Below, piece by piece: positions 16,734-24,951 of a stretch of DNA of 64,000 nt. This DNA is from HXMU1420-13 sp034669965 (GTDB lineage Bacteria; Bacteroidota; Rhodothermia; Balneolales; Balneolaceae): assembly GCA_034669965.1 (NCBI GenBank), contig JAXMOK010000002.1, forward strand, positions 372,001 through 436,000, read 5' to 3'. The translations under genes were made by a program, and so were the position numbers. Under the pieces are notes generated by a model, which had not been told where the DNA came from, made no database searches, and saw nothing but the letters and a program-made list of their open reading frames with translations. Position 1 is the stretch's first letter. The number at the start of each line of letters is the position of its first letter.

Positions 16734-17930
16734 ATGATGGGAATAAATGCTTTAGAGAATCCAGCAGCTGATGCGAGTGAAAAGAATTCTGACGTTATAA
16801 AAATAAAACTAATAGACAGATTTCTTATTTGGGGTGCTATTTTTGCCACTTGTGTATTTGTTATTCCTGTAATAGCTGGAGATTCGGATAGTTCAAATAT
16901 TGATCTTGCTGCCGACTCCGTCAACATTATTTTACTTTTTGGCCTTTTTGTTTTTCGTAAAAAAGTAGCTTTAAAAGCTAAAACGTTTTGCATTATCATA
17001 ACGGTGTATTCGTTCTTTTTAAGCAATCTTTATCAGCATGGTCTTTATTCGTCTACCCTTTTCATTATCGTTTTTATACCATTTTTAGGCATTCTGTCTT
17101 TTAACTTCCGGCAAGCTATCTGGATGTATTTGGTGGCTCTTTTCTCCTATACTATAATCGGTTATTTGTATATAAATGGAATTATTAGCCCCACACAACT
17201 TGATCCCACCGTTAATAATTCTATTAAATGGATCAATACTGGTATAGTTCTCTCTTTGGTTAGCATCATCGTTTCGATGTTTGTGTATTCATATAATACT
17301 TATCTACTCTCGGTAATCGACGAAAAGAACATTCTGCTTCAAGAAATTCATCACCGAGTTAAAAACAACTTGGCTGTAGTTTCTGGATTGTTAGATTTAC
17401 AATCGAATTTAGCAACGGACGATTTCACACGATCTAATTTAAAAATTAGCACTAATCGAATATTATCAATCTCCAAAGTGCACGAATTGCTATATCAATC
17501 TGAGGATACTAGCCGAATTGAATTAACGCAATACATTCGTGAACTCGCTGATATTATCCTGGATAGTTTTAATAAAACGGGAAAAGAGATTAATCTACAC
17601 TTTGACCTAGCAATTCCGTTTTTGAGTATCAATCATGGCGTCCCTGTTGGAATTATTTTAAACGAATTGTTAACCAACAGCCTCAAGCATGCATTTAATC
17701 AACAACAAGATTCCTATGACATCCATATCTCCGGTTTCGAAGAAGAAGACTTTTACGAAATCACCTATCGAGATAATGGAAAAGGGATTGAACCTACAGC
17801 ATATAAAGAATCTACGGGATTGGGGAAAACCTTAATTGATTCATTGCTTTATCAAATTGAGGCAAAGTCGCACCTGCATACCGTTGACAAATACTTTCTA
17901 AGTTTCAGATTTCCTAAACAGCTTAGATAA
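16734..17930 (+). CDS. Membrane sensor histidine kinase, HisKA_2 family (kinase 5 of 5)
   Basis: A 398-residue kinase, the shortest of the five. Membrane helices occupy about 28-190 with NLYQHGLYSS and IPFLGILSF. Unlike its sisters it has practically no coiled-coil linker: the last membrane helix is followed by about 15 residues and then EIHHRVKNNLAVVSG with His206/His207. The HATPase part has NELLTNSLKHAF, DNGKGIE and GLGKTLIDSLL. A second ATG follows directly, so the start could be 16734 or 16737. The gene ends five bases before the convergent aromatic amino acid hydroxylase gene. No response regulator follows. Confidence 0.92.
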   Translation: MMGINALENPAADASEKNSDVIKIKLIDRFLIWGAIFATCVFVIPVIAGDSDSSNIDLAADSVNIILLFGLFVFRKKVALKAKTFCIIITVYSFFLSNLYQHGLYSSTLFIIVFIPFLGILSFNFRQAIWMYLVALFSYTIIGYLYINGIISPTQLDPTVNNSIKWINTGIVLSLVSIIVSMFVYSYNTYLLSVIDEKNILLQEIHHRVKNNLAVVSGLLDLQSNLATDDFTRSNLKISTNRILSISKVHELLYQSEDTSRIELTQYIRELADIILDSFNKTGKEINLHFDLAIPFLSINHGVPVGIILNELLTNSLKHAFNQQQDSYDIHISGFEEEDFYEITYRDNGKGIEPTAYKESTGLGKTLIDSLLYQIEAKSHLHTVDKYFLSFRFPKQLR

Positions 17931-17935
17931 CTAAT

Positions 17936-19699
17936 TCAAACTTTAGCAAGTTGTTGATTATCTATCAATTCAAGGCCATTATTTATCAATTTTTCCAGAT
18001 TATTATGCGCTTTCAACTGAGTTAAGTAATTCATCAATTGTTCGGCTAAAGGGAGGTTTTCTTCGATCGCCAGTTCGTACATCTCAAGTACTAGTAGCCA
18101 ATCATTAGAATACTCTTTTTTTAAGACGTCCAGAATTTCAATCATCCTTTGCTCATTAGAGTCATTCGATATTCTCATCTCCCTAATTTCAGCATATAAA
18201 TTGTAGAGTGCTTTTTCACGTTCGGAATACAAAATTTTGTGGGATTTGTTCTTAGATACTTTGCCCACATCGCCAAAAGAACGCACATCGGCTGCTCCTG
18301 CATACGCCGATACCACTTTTTTGCCAATAGCCATATCGTACACTCCCATATCCGGAGTAAACAATTTCTGGTCTTTATAACTCACCGTACATTCATCAAA
18401 AGAAACAAGTAAAATCCGTCCTCTTAGGTCACGCGTTCCGGTAATTACTTTTCCTTCAACTACTACCCCACTTTCGAACTCGAGTTTTACATGCTTACCT
18501 TCATAAATGCCGTATGCATCAAGATCACGTGGTGCCATATCTTCGATTGGTAAATTGATTCCCCGAAGCTTACCAATAGGACTTCCAAAACCATACTCAT
18601 GCATATTGGTGCCATGCCCAATCAACTCTTTATCACGATTTGAAAGAGCTGTTGGCCCGGTAGTTTGCACATAAGCCACTCTGCCTTTCTGATCTTCAAT
18701 TACATTCGAAAAGTTCCCGGATATTTGAATGCCGGTACTTAACTCAATGGTACCAAGTCCTTGTGAGTCAATTAGTTTGCGAACGCCACTTAACCCGCCA
18801 TTTCTTAATGCCATTGTGTTAGCAAACTCTTCAAGCACTAGACTCAGATACGCAAAATCAGGAGTTACAAATAGCTGTGGTTGTTCACTAGTGATATCGA
18901 AATTCTGATAAGCAGCATCCAACGAATATGGGATTTTCTTCACTTCCGGTTGCAGGCAGTTTTTACTTTCACCGATTGAGGATAACAATCCTGCCCCATA
19001 AATCTTCGGGTTATCTAAATCGCCGATCAACCCATATTCAACCGTCCACCAATGCAAGTTTCTGATCATGGCCATTTCAGACAATTGACCCATGTTGTTT
19101 TGCAGAAATTCAACCTCAGCATGGGCTTTTACGATGTCTTCTTCTTTAGAATTCGGATCTTCTTTCAAAATACTAAGCAATCGGATAGCCTCGTACATGT
19201 CGTAATCTTTCGAAGATGAGATTGCTTTGCTTCCTATCTCGCCGAATCTACGTAAGTACTCTGCATATTCAGGATTTGCAATGATGGGCGCATGCCCTGC
19301 AGCCTCGTGGATGATATCAGGTGCCGGTGTGTATTCGATGTGATTAATGGTGCGCATTTCGCTGGCAATTACCAACACATTGTATGCCTGAAACTCCATG
19401 AACGCATTGGGTGGGATAAAGCCATCCACCGATACCGCTGCCCAACCAATTTCTTTCAAAATGCGATTCATCCCTTCCATTCTGGGAATTTCATCGATGT
19501 GGATTCCGGTTTTTGTTAGCCCTTCAAGATACGAGCCGTGAGCTACTTTACTCAGATAATCGACATTCATTCGCATCACATAGCGCCAAACCGCTTGATT
19601 TTGCGGAGTGTATTCATCGTACGGCTGTTTTACTATAAACTTATGAAGATGCTTTGGCAGCTTTTCAGTTACTTCGTTGAGTTCAAAATGCGCTTCCAT
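17936..19699 (-). CDS. Aromatic amino acid hydroxylase, long two-domain form (phenylalanine 4-monooxygenase-like)
   Basis: A 587-residue pterin-dependent hydroxylase that would convert phenylalanine to tyrosine. The catalytic domain covers about 15-300. The iron ligands are His131 and His136 in HEAAGH, preceded by EYTPAPDIIHE, and Glu221 in WTVEYGLIGD. The usual short bacterial PhhA ends after about 270-300 residues. This protein has a further domain of about 280 residues, with beta-rich segments (HVKLEFESGVVVEGKV near 395) and a helical tail, as seen in long-form homologues of Bacteroidota. No regulatory ACT domain precedes the catalytic part. It is monocistronic and convergent with kinase 5. 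Substrate choice (Phe versus Trp or Tyr) is not decided by the motifs. Confidence 0.9.
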   Translation of the reverse strand: MEAHFELNEVTEKLPKHLHKFIVKQPYDEYTPQNQAVWRYVMRMNVDYLSKVAHGSYLEGLTKTGIHIDEIPRMEGMNRILKEIGWAAVSVDGFIPPNAFMEFQAYNVLVIASEMRTINHIEYTPAPDIIHEAAGHAPIIANPEYAEYLRRFGEIGSKAISSSKDYDMYEAIRLLSILKEDPNSKEEDIVKAHAEVEFLQNNMGQLSEMAMIRNLHWWTVEYGLIGDLDNPKIYGAGLLSSIGESKNCLQPEVKKIPYSLDAAYQNFDITSEQPQLFVTPDFAYLSLVLEEFANTMALRNGGLSGVRKLIDSQGLGTIELSTGIQISGNFSNVIEDQKGRVAYVQTTGPTALSNRDKELIGHGTNMHEYGFGSPIGKLRGINLPIEDMAPRDLDAYGIYEGKHVKLEFESGVVVEGKVITGTRDLRGRILLVSFDECTVSYKDQKLFTPDMGVYDMAIGKKVVSAYAGAADVRSFGDVGKVSKNKSHKILYSEREKALYNLYAEIREMRISNDSNEQRMIEILDVLKKEYSNDWLLVLEMYELAIEENLPLAEQLMNYLTQLKAHNNLEKLINNGLELIDNQQLAKV

Positions 19700-19863
19700 C
19701 TCTGTAGTGATTGTTTTGCCTGTTTTCCTGAATAGTTATTACCTCTCATGGTAGCGCTTTTTTGAGTCTTTTTGAAGTGAATTCTTGTAAGTTAATTATC
19801 AATTTGGTTCTTATTTCGGGATTTCAGAAAATGTTCGATTCACCTTTTACCATCACATTCTCC

Positions 19864-20733
19864 ATGAAATATTCCTTACTTCTTGCTTGCATATTCATCA
19901 GCTCATCCACAGGGTTTGCACAATCAACCTCGGTATTTGTTGCCGCTCATCCCGACGATTGGCAGCTTTTTATGAATCCAAATGCATATCACACAGTGGC
20001 AGACACCAATCATACAGTGATATTTTTGCACATAACGGCGGGCGATGCAGGTGTAGCGATGGATAATAATTACACCCTGGCTAGGGAGGAAGGCAGTAAA
20101 CGCGCTATTCGCTTTATGGTAAATGCAGCCTGGCCCGATGCTCAACTTGGAAGCGACATGAATGAAAAATGGATCCAACTTGGCGAACATACAATCCTGA
20201 GCTATTCATACAGGAATACAAGAAGTTATTTTCTTCGCCTACCTGATGGTAATGTAGATGGTTCGGGATACACCAAACATCAATATAAAAGCCTTAAAAA
20301 ATTGATGTCAGGTGAGATTGAATCCATCACAAGTGTTGATGAACGTAATTCTTTCACAAAAATGGATCTTGAGGTGTTAATTTCTGTATTAATTAAAGAA
20401 CATTATTTAGGCGAGAATTTATCCTTTCATATTGCTGATACCGATGATGCTATTAATCCCGGTGACCATTCCGATCATTTGAATAGTTCCAAGCTTATCC
20501 AGCAAGTTGCTCAGTCGTTTTCTGGAAGTACATTACATTTATACACCGAGTATCACACCATGAACCTACCAATGAATGTGTTCCCTAATGAGTATGAAAT
20601 TAACGTGGGTACTTGGGGAGTTACTGCTTCGGGGTTATCAGATCTGGGGCATCACTCTACTTGGGATGAAGTTCATAATTCTTGGTTGGGTAAACAGTAT
20701 GTGCGCAGCTTCAAAATTTTGCGCCAGTTTTAA
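19864..20733 (+). CDS. Secreted PIG-L family deacetylase-like protein
   Basis: I start this gene at the ATG at 19864 (289 residues) because a signal peptide (MKYSLLLACIFISSSTGFAQ) begins there; the longer frame from 19762 adds 34 residues without signal character. The mature protein opens with VFVAAHPDDW, the zinc motif of PIG-L/LmbE deacetylases, and carries the second ligand motif as DHSDH near residue 205. It differs from BshB1 in being exported and in having Trp where the usual Glu/Ala follows the DD pair. Related secreted PIG-L proteins deacetylate N-acetylated sugars, but the substrate here cannot be inferred. It is not in an operon. Confidence 0.82.
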   Translation: MKYSLLLACIFISSSTGFAQSTSVFVAAHPDDWQLFMNPNAYHTVADTNHTVIFLHITAGDAGVAMDNNYTLAREEGSKRAIRFMVNAAWPDAQLGSDMNEKWIQLGEHTILSYSYRNTRSYFLRLPDGNVDGSGYTKHQYKSLKKLMSGEIESITSVDERNSFTKMDLEVLISVLIKEHYLGENLSFHIADTDDAINPGDHSDHLNSSKLIQQVAQSFSGSTLHLYTEYHTMNLPMNVFPNEYEINVGTWGVTASGLSDLGHHSTWDEVHNSWLGKQYVRSFKILRQF

Positions 20734-20809
20734 CTCTTCATCAATTCTTCTTTTTACTGCTCTATGTTTTGGTTGATAAGAGAACAATCAACAACTAATT
20801 AATAGAGCT

Positions 20810-21019
20810 ATGAAGAAAAATATGGGAACTTCCGATCGAGTAATAAGAATAGTAATCGCGTTAATTTTTGCCGCGCTTTATTTCTCCAATGTAATCACCG
20901 ATACAGTAGCGATGATTCTTAGTTTTATCGCACTCATATTCATTTTTACCAGTGCAGTAAGCTTTTGCCCGCTATATAAAATTTTCGGTATTCAAACATG
21001 TAAGGTTGAACGAGCATAA
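20810..21019 (+). CDS. DUF2892 (YgaP-like) inner-membrane protein
   Basis: A 69-residue protein with the DUF2892 pattern: N-terminal NMGTSDRVIRIVIALI, a first membrane helix at about 10-28, a second at about 33-52, and a Cys motif CPLYKIFGIQTC at about 53-64. This is the membrane part of YgaP-like proteins, often found alone. Family members are frequently linked with sulfur or rhodanese chemistry, but no rhodanese domain is present here. It stands between unrelated genes with its own upstream space. Confidence 0.88.
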   Translation: MKKNMGTSDRVIRIVIALIFAALYFSNVITDTVAMILSFIALIFIFTSAVSFCPLYKIFGIQTCKVERA

Positions 21020-21092
21020 ATTTTAATCAACTTTTCTATTTCAACGATTTTTTCCTAAGATCTTGGGAATTGCAACCAATTAACGGCACAAA

Positions 21093-21581
21093 ATGAGTTA
21101 CAAGATTCCCGAGCAAACGAGGATTGGTCACGTTCATCTGAAAGTTTCCAATATCAATAAATCGCTTGATTTTTACTGCGGACTACTCGGTTTCGAATTA
21201 ATTACCATGTATGGCGATAGTGCTGCATTTATCTCAGCCGGAGGTTACCATCACCATATTGGGCTGAATACCTGGCATTCGAAAGATGCCCCACCGGCAC
21301 CGGCTCATGGTGTAGGCTTATTTCATACCGCGATTCTCTATCCATCCCGGAAAGATTTAGCCATCATTTTTAAGCGATTAATGGATGCAGAAAACCCGAT
21401 TACCGGTGCATCGGATCATGGAGTTTCTGAGGCAATTTATTTAGACGATCCTGATGGAAATGGTGTAGAACTTTATGTAGATCGACCTAAAGATCAATGG
21501 CCAAAAAATGAGGACGGCACCATTAAAATGTTTACCCGTCAACTCGATATTCCATCGTTATTGAGAGAGCTGGATGAATAA
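21093..21581 (+). CDS. VOC-family protein (glyoxalase/extradiol dioxygenase-like)
   Basis: A 162-residue protein of the vicinal oxygen chelate superfamily. Two beta-alpha-beta-beta-beta modules are visible: the first starts IGHVHLKVSNINKSLDFYCG with a metal-ligand His at 13 or 15, and the second contains FHTAILYPSRKDL near 77-89. The end of the module, DPDGNGVELYVDRP, supplies the conserved Glu. HHHIGLNTWH near 55-64 resembles the CatE-like ring-cleaving subgroup. It is cytoplasmic and complete. The reaction cannot be fixed from sequence alone; lyase, dioxygenase or resistance roles are all known for the fold. Confidence 0.88.
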   Translation: MSYKIPEQTRIGHVHLKVSNINKSLDFYCGLLGFELITMYGDSAAFISAGGYHHHIGLNTWHSKDAPPAPAHGVGLFHTAILYPSRKDLAIIFKRLMDAENPITGASDHGVSEAIYLDDPDGNGVELYVDRPKDQWPKNEDGTIKMFTRQLDIPSLLRELDE

Positions 21582-21585
21582 ATTT

Positions 21586-22710
21586 CTATTTCGGTTCTTG
21601 CTGGCTTAGACAATGAAAACTCCCCAATCCCCACACCAAGTGAGTAGAATCGATGCCCATCACTTTTCTGGTAGGGAAACATTCCTGAATCTTACCTAGC
21701 GCATGATCATCATGTTTAGAATTGAAAATTGGCACAATTACATGCTCGTTTGAGATGTAGAAATTCGCATAAGATGCCGGAAGTCGCTGACCGTTATGAA
21801 ACAATGGCTCCGGCATTTGTATATCTACAATCGTTAACACAGACTTGTTAATCGTTCCATTAGCTAATCCGGTGGGTGAGCTTGTCGAACCCCCGATCTT
21901 CATCTGTTTAAGTAACTCCAAGTTGTAATGTAATGGCTCATGATTCTCATCTTCCCTATTCTCCTCCACCATCGTAATCACTGTTGTTTCATCCACAAAA
22001 CGAACTGTGTCATCAATATGCCCATCGGTATCGTCGCCGGCAATGCCATCCTTGATCCACAGAATTTCATCCACACCATAGAAGTCACATAGTTTTTGCT
22101 CTATTTCTTTTTTAGACAAATCAGGATTTCGATTCGGATTCAACAAGCAAGATTCTGAGGTCATCAACGCACCGGCTCCGTTAAATTCAACCGAGCCCCC
22201 TTCCATAATTATTCCCGGATCTGCAATTTGTAGTCCAAGTTGAGTTGCTACTTTTTGGGGAATTTCGTTGTCTAAATCAAACGGTGGGTATTTTCCTCCC
22301 CAGGCGTTGTATCCCCAGTCTACAATAATTTTTTCTAGCGATGGATTTTCGTTCACCAAAAAACTAGGACCATGATCGCGACACCATGCATCATTTGTGG
22401 GGTTAAGGTAAAAGTAAATGTTGTCGAGCTCAGCTCCATATTGCGCAATTCGGGTAAATGCAGACTTCGCTAGTTCTACACTTCCAACATTAATCCTCAC
22501 ATTCTCGCTTAACGACAAAACCCTAATAAATTCGCAATAAGCCTGGAATATATGTTTAAATTTACCTGGCCAAGTATCAGTGTTGTGTGGCCAGCTTAGC
22601 CATGTTGCTTCGTGTTGTTCCCACTCTGCAGGAAAGTAATAGCCGTCCTTTTTAGGATTACATTCAAAGGTGTCTATGGTTGATAAATCCGGAGCTTTAA
22701 TTAGATTCAT
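21586..22710 (-). CDS. aguA: Agmatine deiminase AguA, with a repeat-derived internal insert
   Basis: A 374-residue guanidino-group hydrolase that converts agmatine to N-carbamoylputrescine. Family motifs are present: EWEQHEATWLSWPH near the N-terminus, DAWCRDHGP, MEGGSVEFNG, DDTDGHIDD with the catalytic His, and Cys367 in SFHCLSQQ at the C-terminus. Between LELLKQMK and LTIVDIQMPEP, where homologues have only a short loop, the protein carries GGSTSSPTGLANGTINKSV. The DNA coding for the first part (21869-21897) matches an intergenic palindromic repeat at 39966-39996. The insert lies in a loop before the LPASYANFYI strand, so activity may survive. The gene overlaps aguB by 14 bases, which supports a shared putrescine pathway. 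Confidence 0.94.
   Translation of the reverse strand: MNLIKAPDLSTIDTFECNPKKDGYYFPAEWEQHEATWLSWPHNTDTWPGKFKHIFQAYCEFIRVLSLSENVRINVGSVELAKSAFTRIAQYGAELDNIYFYLNPTNDAWCRDHGPSFLVNENPSLEKIIVDWGYNAWGGKYPPFDLDNEIPQKVATQLGLQIADPGIIMEGGSVEFNGAGALMTSESCLLNPNRNPDLSKKEIEQKLCDFYGVDEILWIKDGIAGDDTDGHIDDTVRFVDETTVITMVEENREDENHEPLHYNLELLKQMKIGGSTSSPTGLANGTINKSVLTIVDIQMPEPLFHNGQRLPASYANFYISNEHVIVPIFNSKHDDHALGKIQECFPTRKVMGIDSTHLVWGLGSFHCLSQQEPK
21869..21897. repeat. Dispersed palindromic repeat inside aguA
   Basis: CCGGTGGGTGAGCTTGTCGA followed by ACCCCCGAT. It differs from the intergenic copy at 39966-39996 by one substitution and a loss of two bases near its 3' end. Read on the minus strand it codes in frame for IGGSTSSPTG within agmatine deiminase. 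Confidence 0.8.
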
Positions 22711-23581
22711 CGTCGTCTAAAAAGCGTTTTGAAATGGGTGAATAACTATCGATTCGGCGATCCCGAAAGAAAGGCCAATGCGTTCGTTTTTCGTCCGATT
22801 CGTTTAGATCAATTTCAACAACTTTAGTCACTTCTTCACTTGAGGTCGCTTGATAAGTGACGTGTCCAAAACTATTGGTGACAAATGAGTTACCCCAAAA
22901 TTTCATTTCCCCTTCTTTTCCGGTTCGGTTCACAGAGATAACTGGAATTCCATTGGCAACCGAGTGCGATTTCTGAATGGTTTGCCAGGCGTTTAACTGC
23001 TCCTCATTGGTTTGATCATCCTGATCTTGGTGCCACCCTATAGCCGTTGGGTAAACCAACATTTCTGCTCCTTTCATAGCTGTAAGCCGGGCCGCTTCAG
23101 GGTACCATTGATCCCAGCAAATCAACACGCCAATTTTGGCAAATTTGGTTTCGAATACTTTGTATCCTAAATCTCCGGGAGTGAAATAAAACTTCTCGAA
23201 ATATCCTGGATCATCGGGGATGTGCATCTTTCGATATTTACCCAGATAGGTGCCATCGGCATCAAGTACCGCCGTAGTGTTGTGATAAATTCCGGCTGTT
23301 CTTTTTTCAAATAAGGACGCGATAATTACCACGCCCAATTCTTTCGCTAATTCCGAAAACCGATGAGTCGTTGGGCCGGGAATCGATTCTGCCAATGCGA
23401 AGTTATTGTAATCTTCCACATCGCAAAAATACAGCGAACGAAATAACTCTTGCAGACATACAATTTGCGCACCTTGCCCAGCAGCCACGCGGATTTCGTG
23501 TTCAACCTTCTCCATATTTTTTTCTGGATTTGGCGAACAGCTCATTTGAATGAGCGCTACCTGTATGTTTCTTTTCTCCAT
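22697..23581 (-). CDS. aguB: N-carbamoylputrescine amidase AguB
   Basis: A 294-residue nitrilase-superfamily amidase that hydrolyses N-carbamoylputrescine to putrescine, CO2 and ammonia in the cytoplasm. The Glu-Lys-Cys triad is Glu45 (CLQELFRS), Lys118 (KYRKMHIPDD) and Cys155 (GVLICWDQWYPE). The stretch DDPGYFEKFYFTPGD and the length are typical of the plant/bacterial AguB group rather than of generic nitrilases. The stop overlaps the aguA start by 14 bases, so the two are translated together and complete the agmatine-to-putrescine route. Arginine decarboxylase is not in the window. Confidence 0.95.
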   Translation of the reverse strand: MEKRNIQVALIQMSCSPNPEKNMEKVEHEIRVAAGQGAQIVCLQELFRSLYFCDVEDYNNFALAESIPGPTTHRFSELAKELGVVIIASLFEKRTAGIYHNTTAVLDADGTYLGKYRKMHIPDDPGYFEKFYFTPGDLGYKVFETKFAKIGVLICWDQWYPEAARLTAMKGAEMLVYPTAIGWHQDQDDQTNEEQLNAWQTIQKSHSVANGIPVISVNRTGKEGEMKFWGNSFVTNSFGHVTYQATSSEEVTKVVEIDLNESDEKRTHWPFFRDRRIDSYSPISKRFLDDDESN

Positions 23582-23930
23582 GTTTCAAAGATAGGAAGAA
23601 AACGGGATGAAAAAGCAACCAGGAAAATTCGCCACTAAAGCACTAAACCACGAAAAGGTTTATGATTTCTGTAAATGCCTTGTCATTTCGAACGAAGTGA
23701 GAAATCTAATTCAGAGTTCGATTGAACAACCACCCCGTCTTATGGAGGGGAATTTGTAAGCTCATCGCTACAAAGCATACCGTCACCGCAGACTCCACGT
23801 GTTAAATAAGATGCCGGATCAAGCCTGGCATGACTCGAAAATCACAACCAAGAATTGGATTCAAGAATCAAAATTGAACATTATTCCTAATTCTCATATT
23901 CTCCCAAAGGGATGCCTTCGGCACTAATTC
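23582..23930. repeat. Intergenic cluster of unrelated dispersed repeat fragments
   Basis: This 349-base gap has no credible gene. Short modules stand one after another: CGCCACTAAAGCACTAAACC (about 23631-23650), TGTCATTTCGAACGAAGTGA (from 23681), ACCACCCCGTCTTATGGAGG (about 23730-23749), the imperfect palindrome ATGCCGGATCAAGCCTGGCA (23811-23830, followed by TGAC), and CCCAAAGGGATGCCTTCGGC (23903-23922). The last is flanked by two copies of ATTCCTAATT (23883-23892 and 23927-23936). These resemble small interspersed elements that I know from other genomes of this group, but copy number cannot be judged in one window. Confidence 0.6.
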
Positions 23931-24755
23931 CTAATTGTTTAACCCCTTAAACGTCAAATGCCCATCCAAAAACACGTTTTGAATTTCTTTGGTTAAGAAC
24001 GTAACCAAAGCTTCATTCCCGGCAATTATTCGTTTCCCGAACAGCCAGCCATCGCCGCCTTTCCAATCGGTAACCATTCCGCCTGCTTCTTTAATAATTA
24101 GCGAACCGGCAGCCACATCCCATGGAGACAATCCATACTCGTAAAATCCTTCAACACGTCCGGCTGCCACACAACATAAATCGTACGAAGCCGCTCCTGC
24201 CCTTCGAATCCCATGCGTTTTTTGCATCAGGATTTTGAGCACAGCCAAGTAAGGATCTACCAAATCGAATTGAGTATATGGGAAACCCGTTGCAACCAAA
24301 CTTTTTGCTGGATCGGAAGTGCTGGAAACAGAAATCGGTTCATCATTCAGCCAAGCCCCTTCCCCATTTACGGCAGAAAACATTTCATCATGGGCAACTT
24401 CCAATACCACAGCTACTTTTGCATCTCCATCCACCCAAAAAGCAATACTTACACAAAATGGCGAAAATCCGTGAGCAAAATTAGTGGTACCATCAATAGG
24501 ATCAATGATCCAAATCCGTCCCAGCGGCAACGCGGAATAGGTATTTGATTCTTCTGCTAAAAATTGATCCTCTGGAAACTCACTTTTAATAACTTCAATA
24601 ATCATCTTTTCGGAAGCAAGGTCTGCATCCGTAACTAAGTCATTTTTACCTTTTAATTCGATATCAAAACTTTGATTAGCTCGGAAGCATCGAATGATGC
24701 TTGCAGCTTCGTTCGCCGCTTTTTTTGCGATTTCTAACTCTCGATTAAATTTCAA
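23931..24755 (-). CDS. Inositol monophosphatase family protein
   Basis: A 274-residue Mg-dependent, Li-sensitive-type phosphatase. Metal-binding residues are Glu68/Glu69 in LAEES and Asp85, Asp88 in the signature IDPIDGTTNFAHGF (84-97). The second family motif WDVAAGSLIIKEAGG is near 210-224. The likely substrate is myo-inositol 1-phosphate or another sugar phosphate; family members in bacteria also include SuhB, which has an RNA-polymerase-linked role, so I give no gene name. Length and both motifs are intact. It is monocistronic, with a repeat-filled gap downstream and a 190-base AT-rich gap upstream that shows no clear signal. Confidence 0.92.
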   Translation of the reverse strand: MKFNRELEIAKKAANEAASIIRCFRANQSFDIELKGKNDLVTDADLASEKMIIEVIKSEFPEDQFLAEESNTYSALPLGRIWIIDPIDGTTNFAHGFSPFCVSIAFWVDGDAKVAVVLEVAHDEMFSAVNGEGAWLNDEPISVSSTSDPAKSLVATGFPYTQFDLVDPYLAVLKILMQKTHGIRRAGAASYDLCCVAAGRVEGFYEYGLSPWDVAAGSLIIKEAGGMVTDWKGGDGWLFGKRIIAGNEALVTFLTKEIQNVFLDGHLTFKGLNN

Positions 24756-24951
24756 AATGATAAATTAAAAATGAGTGATTTAAGTCTAATTCAAGGTAAG
24801 GTACCTGCAGAGTATTTTAAACCTTAAATTTTGAATATCAGAATAACCGAACAGCAGGAAAAAATGAACTTTTTTGTGGATAGCTATTGTTTTAAAAGAC
24901 TGAGATTTTGAGGATATTTGAACCAACTCATCACTCCTAACCCATTAATTG

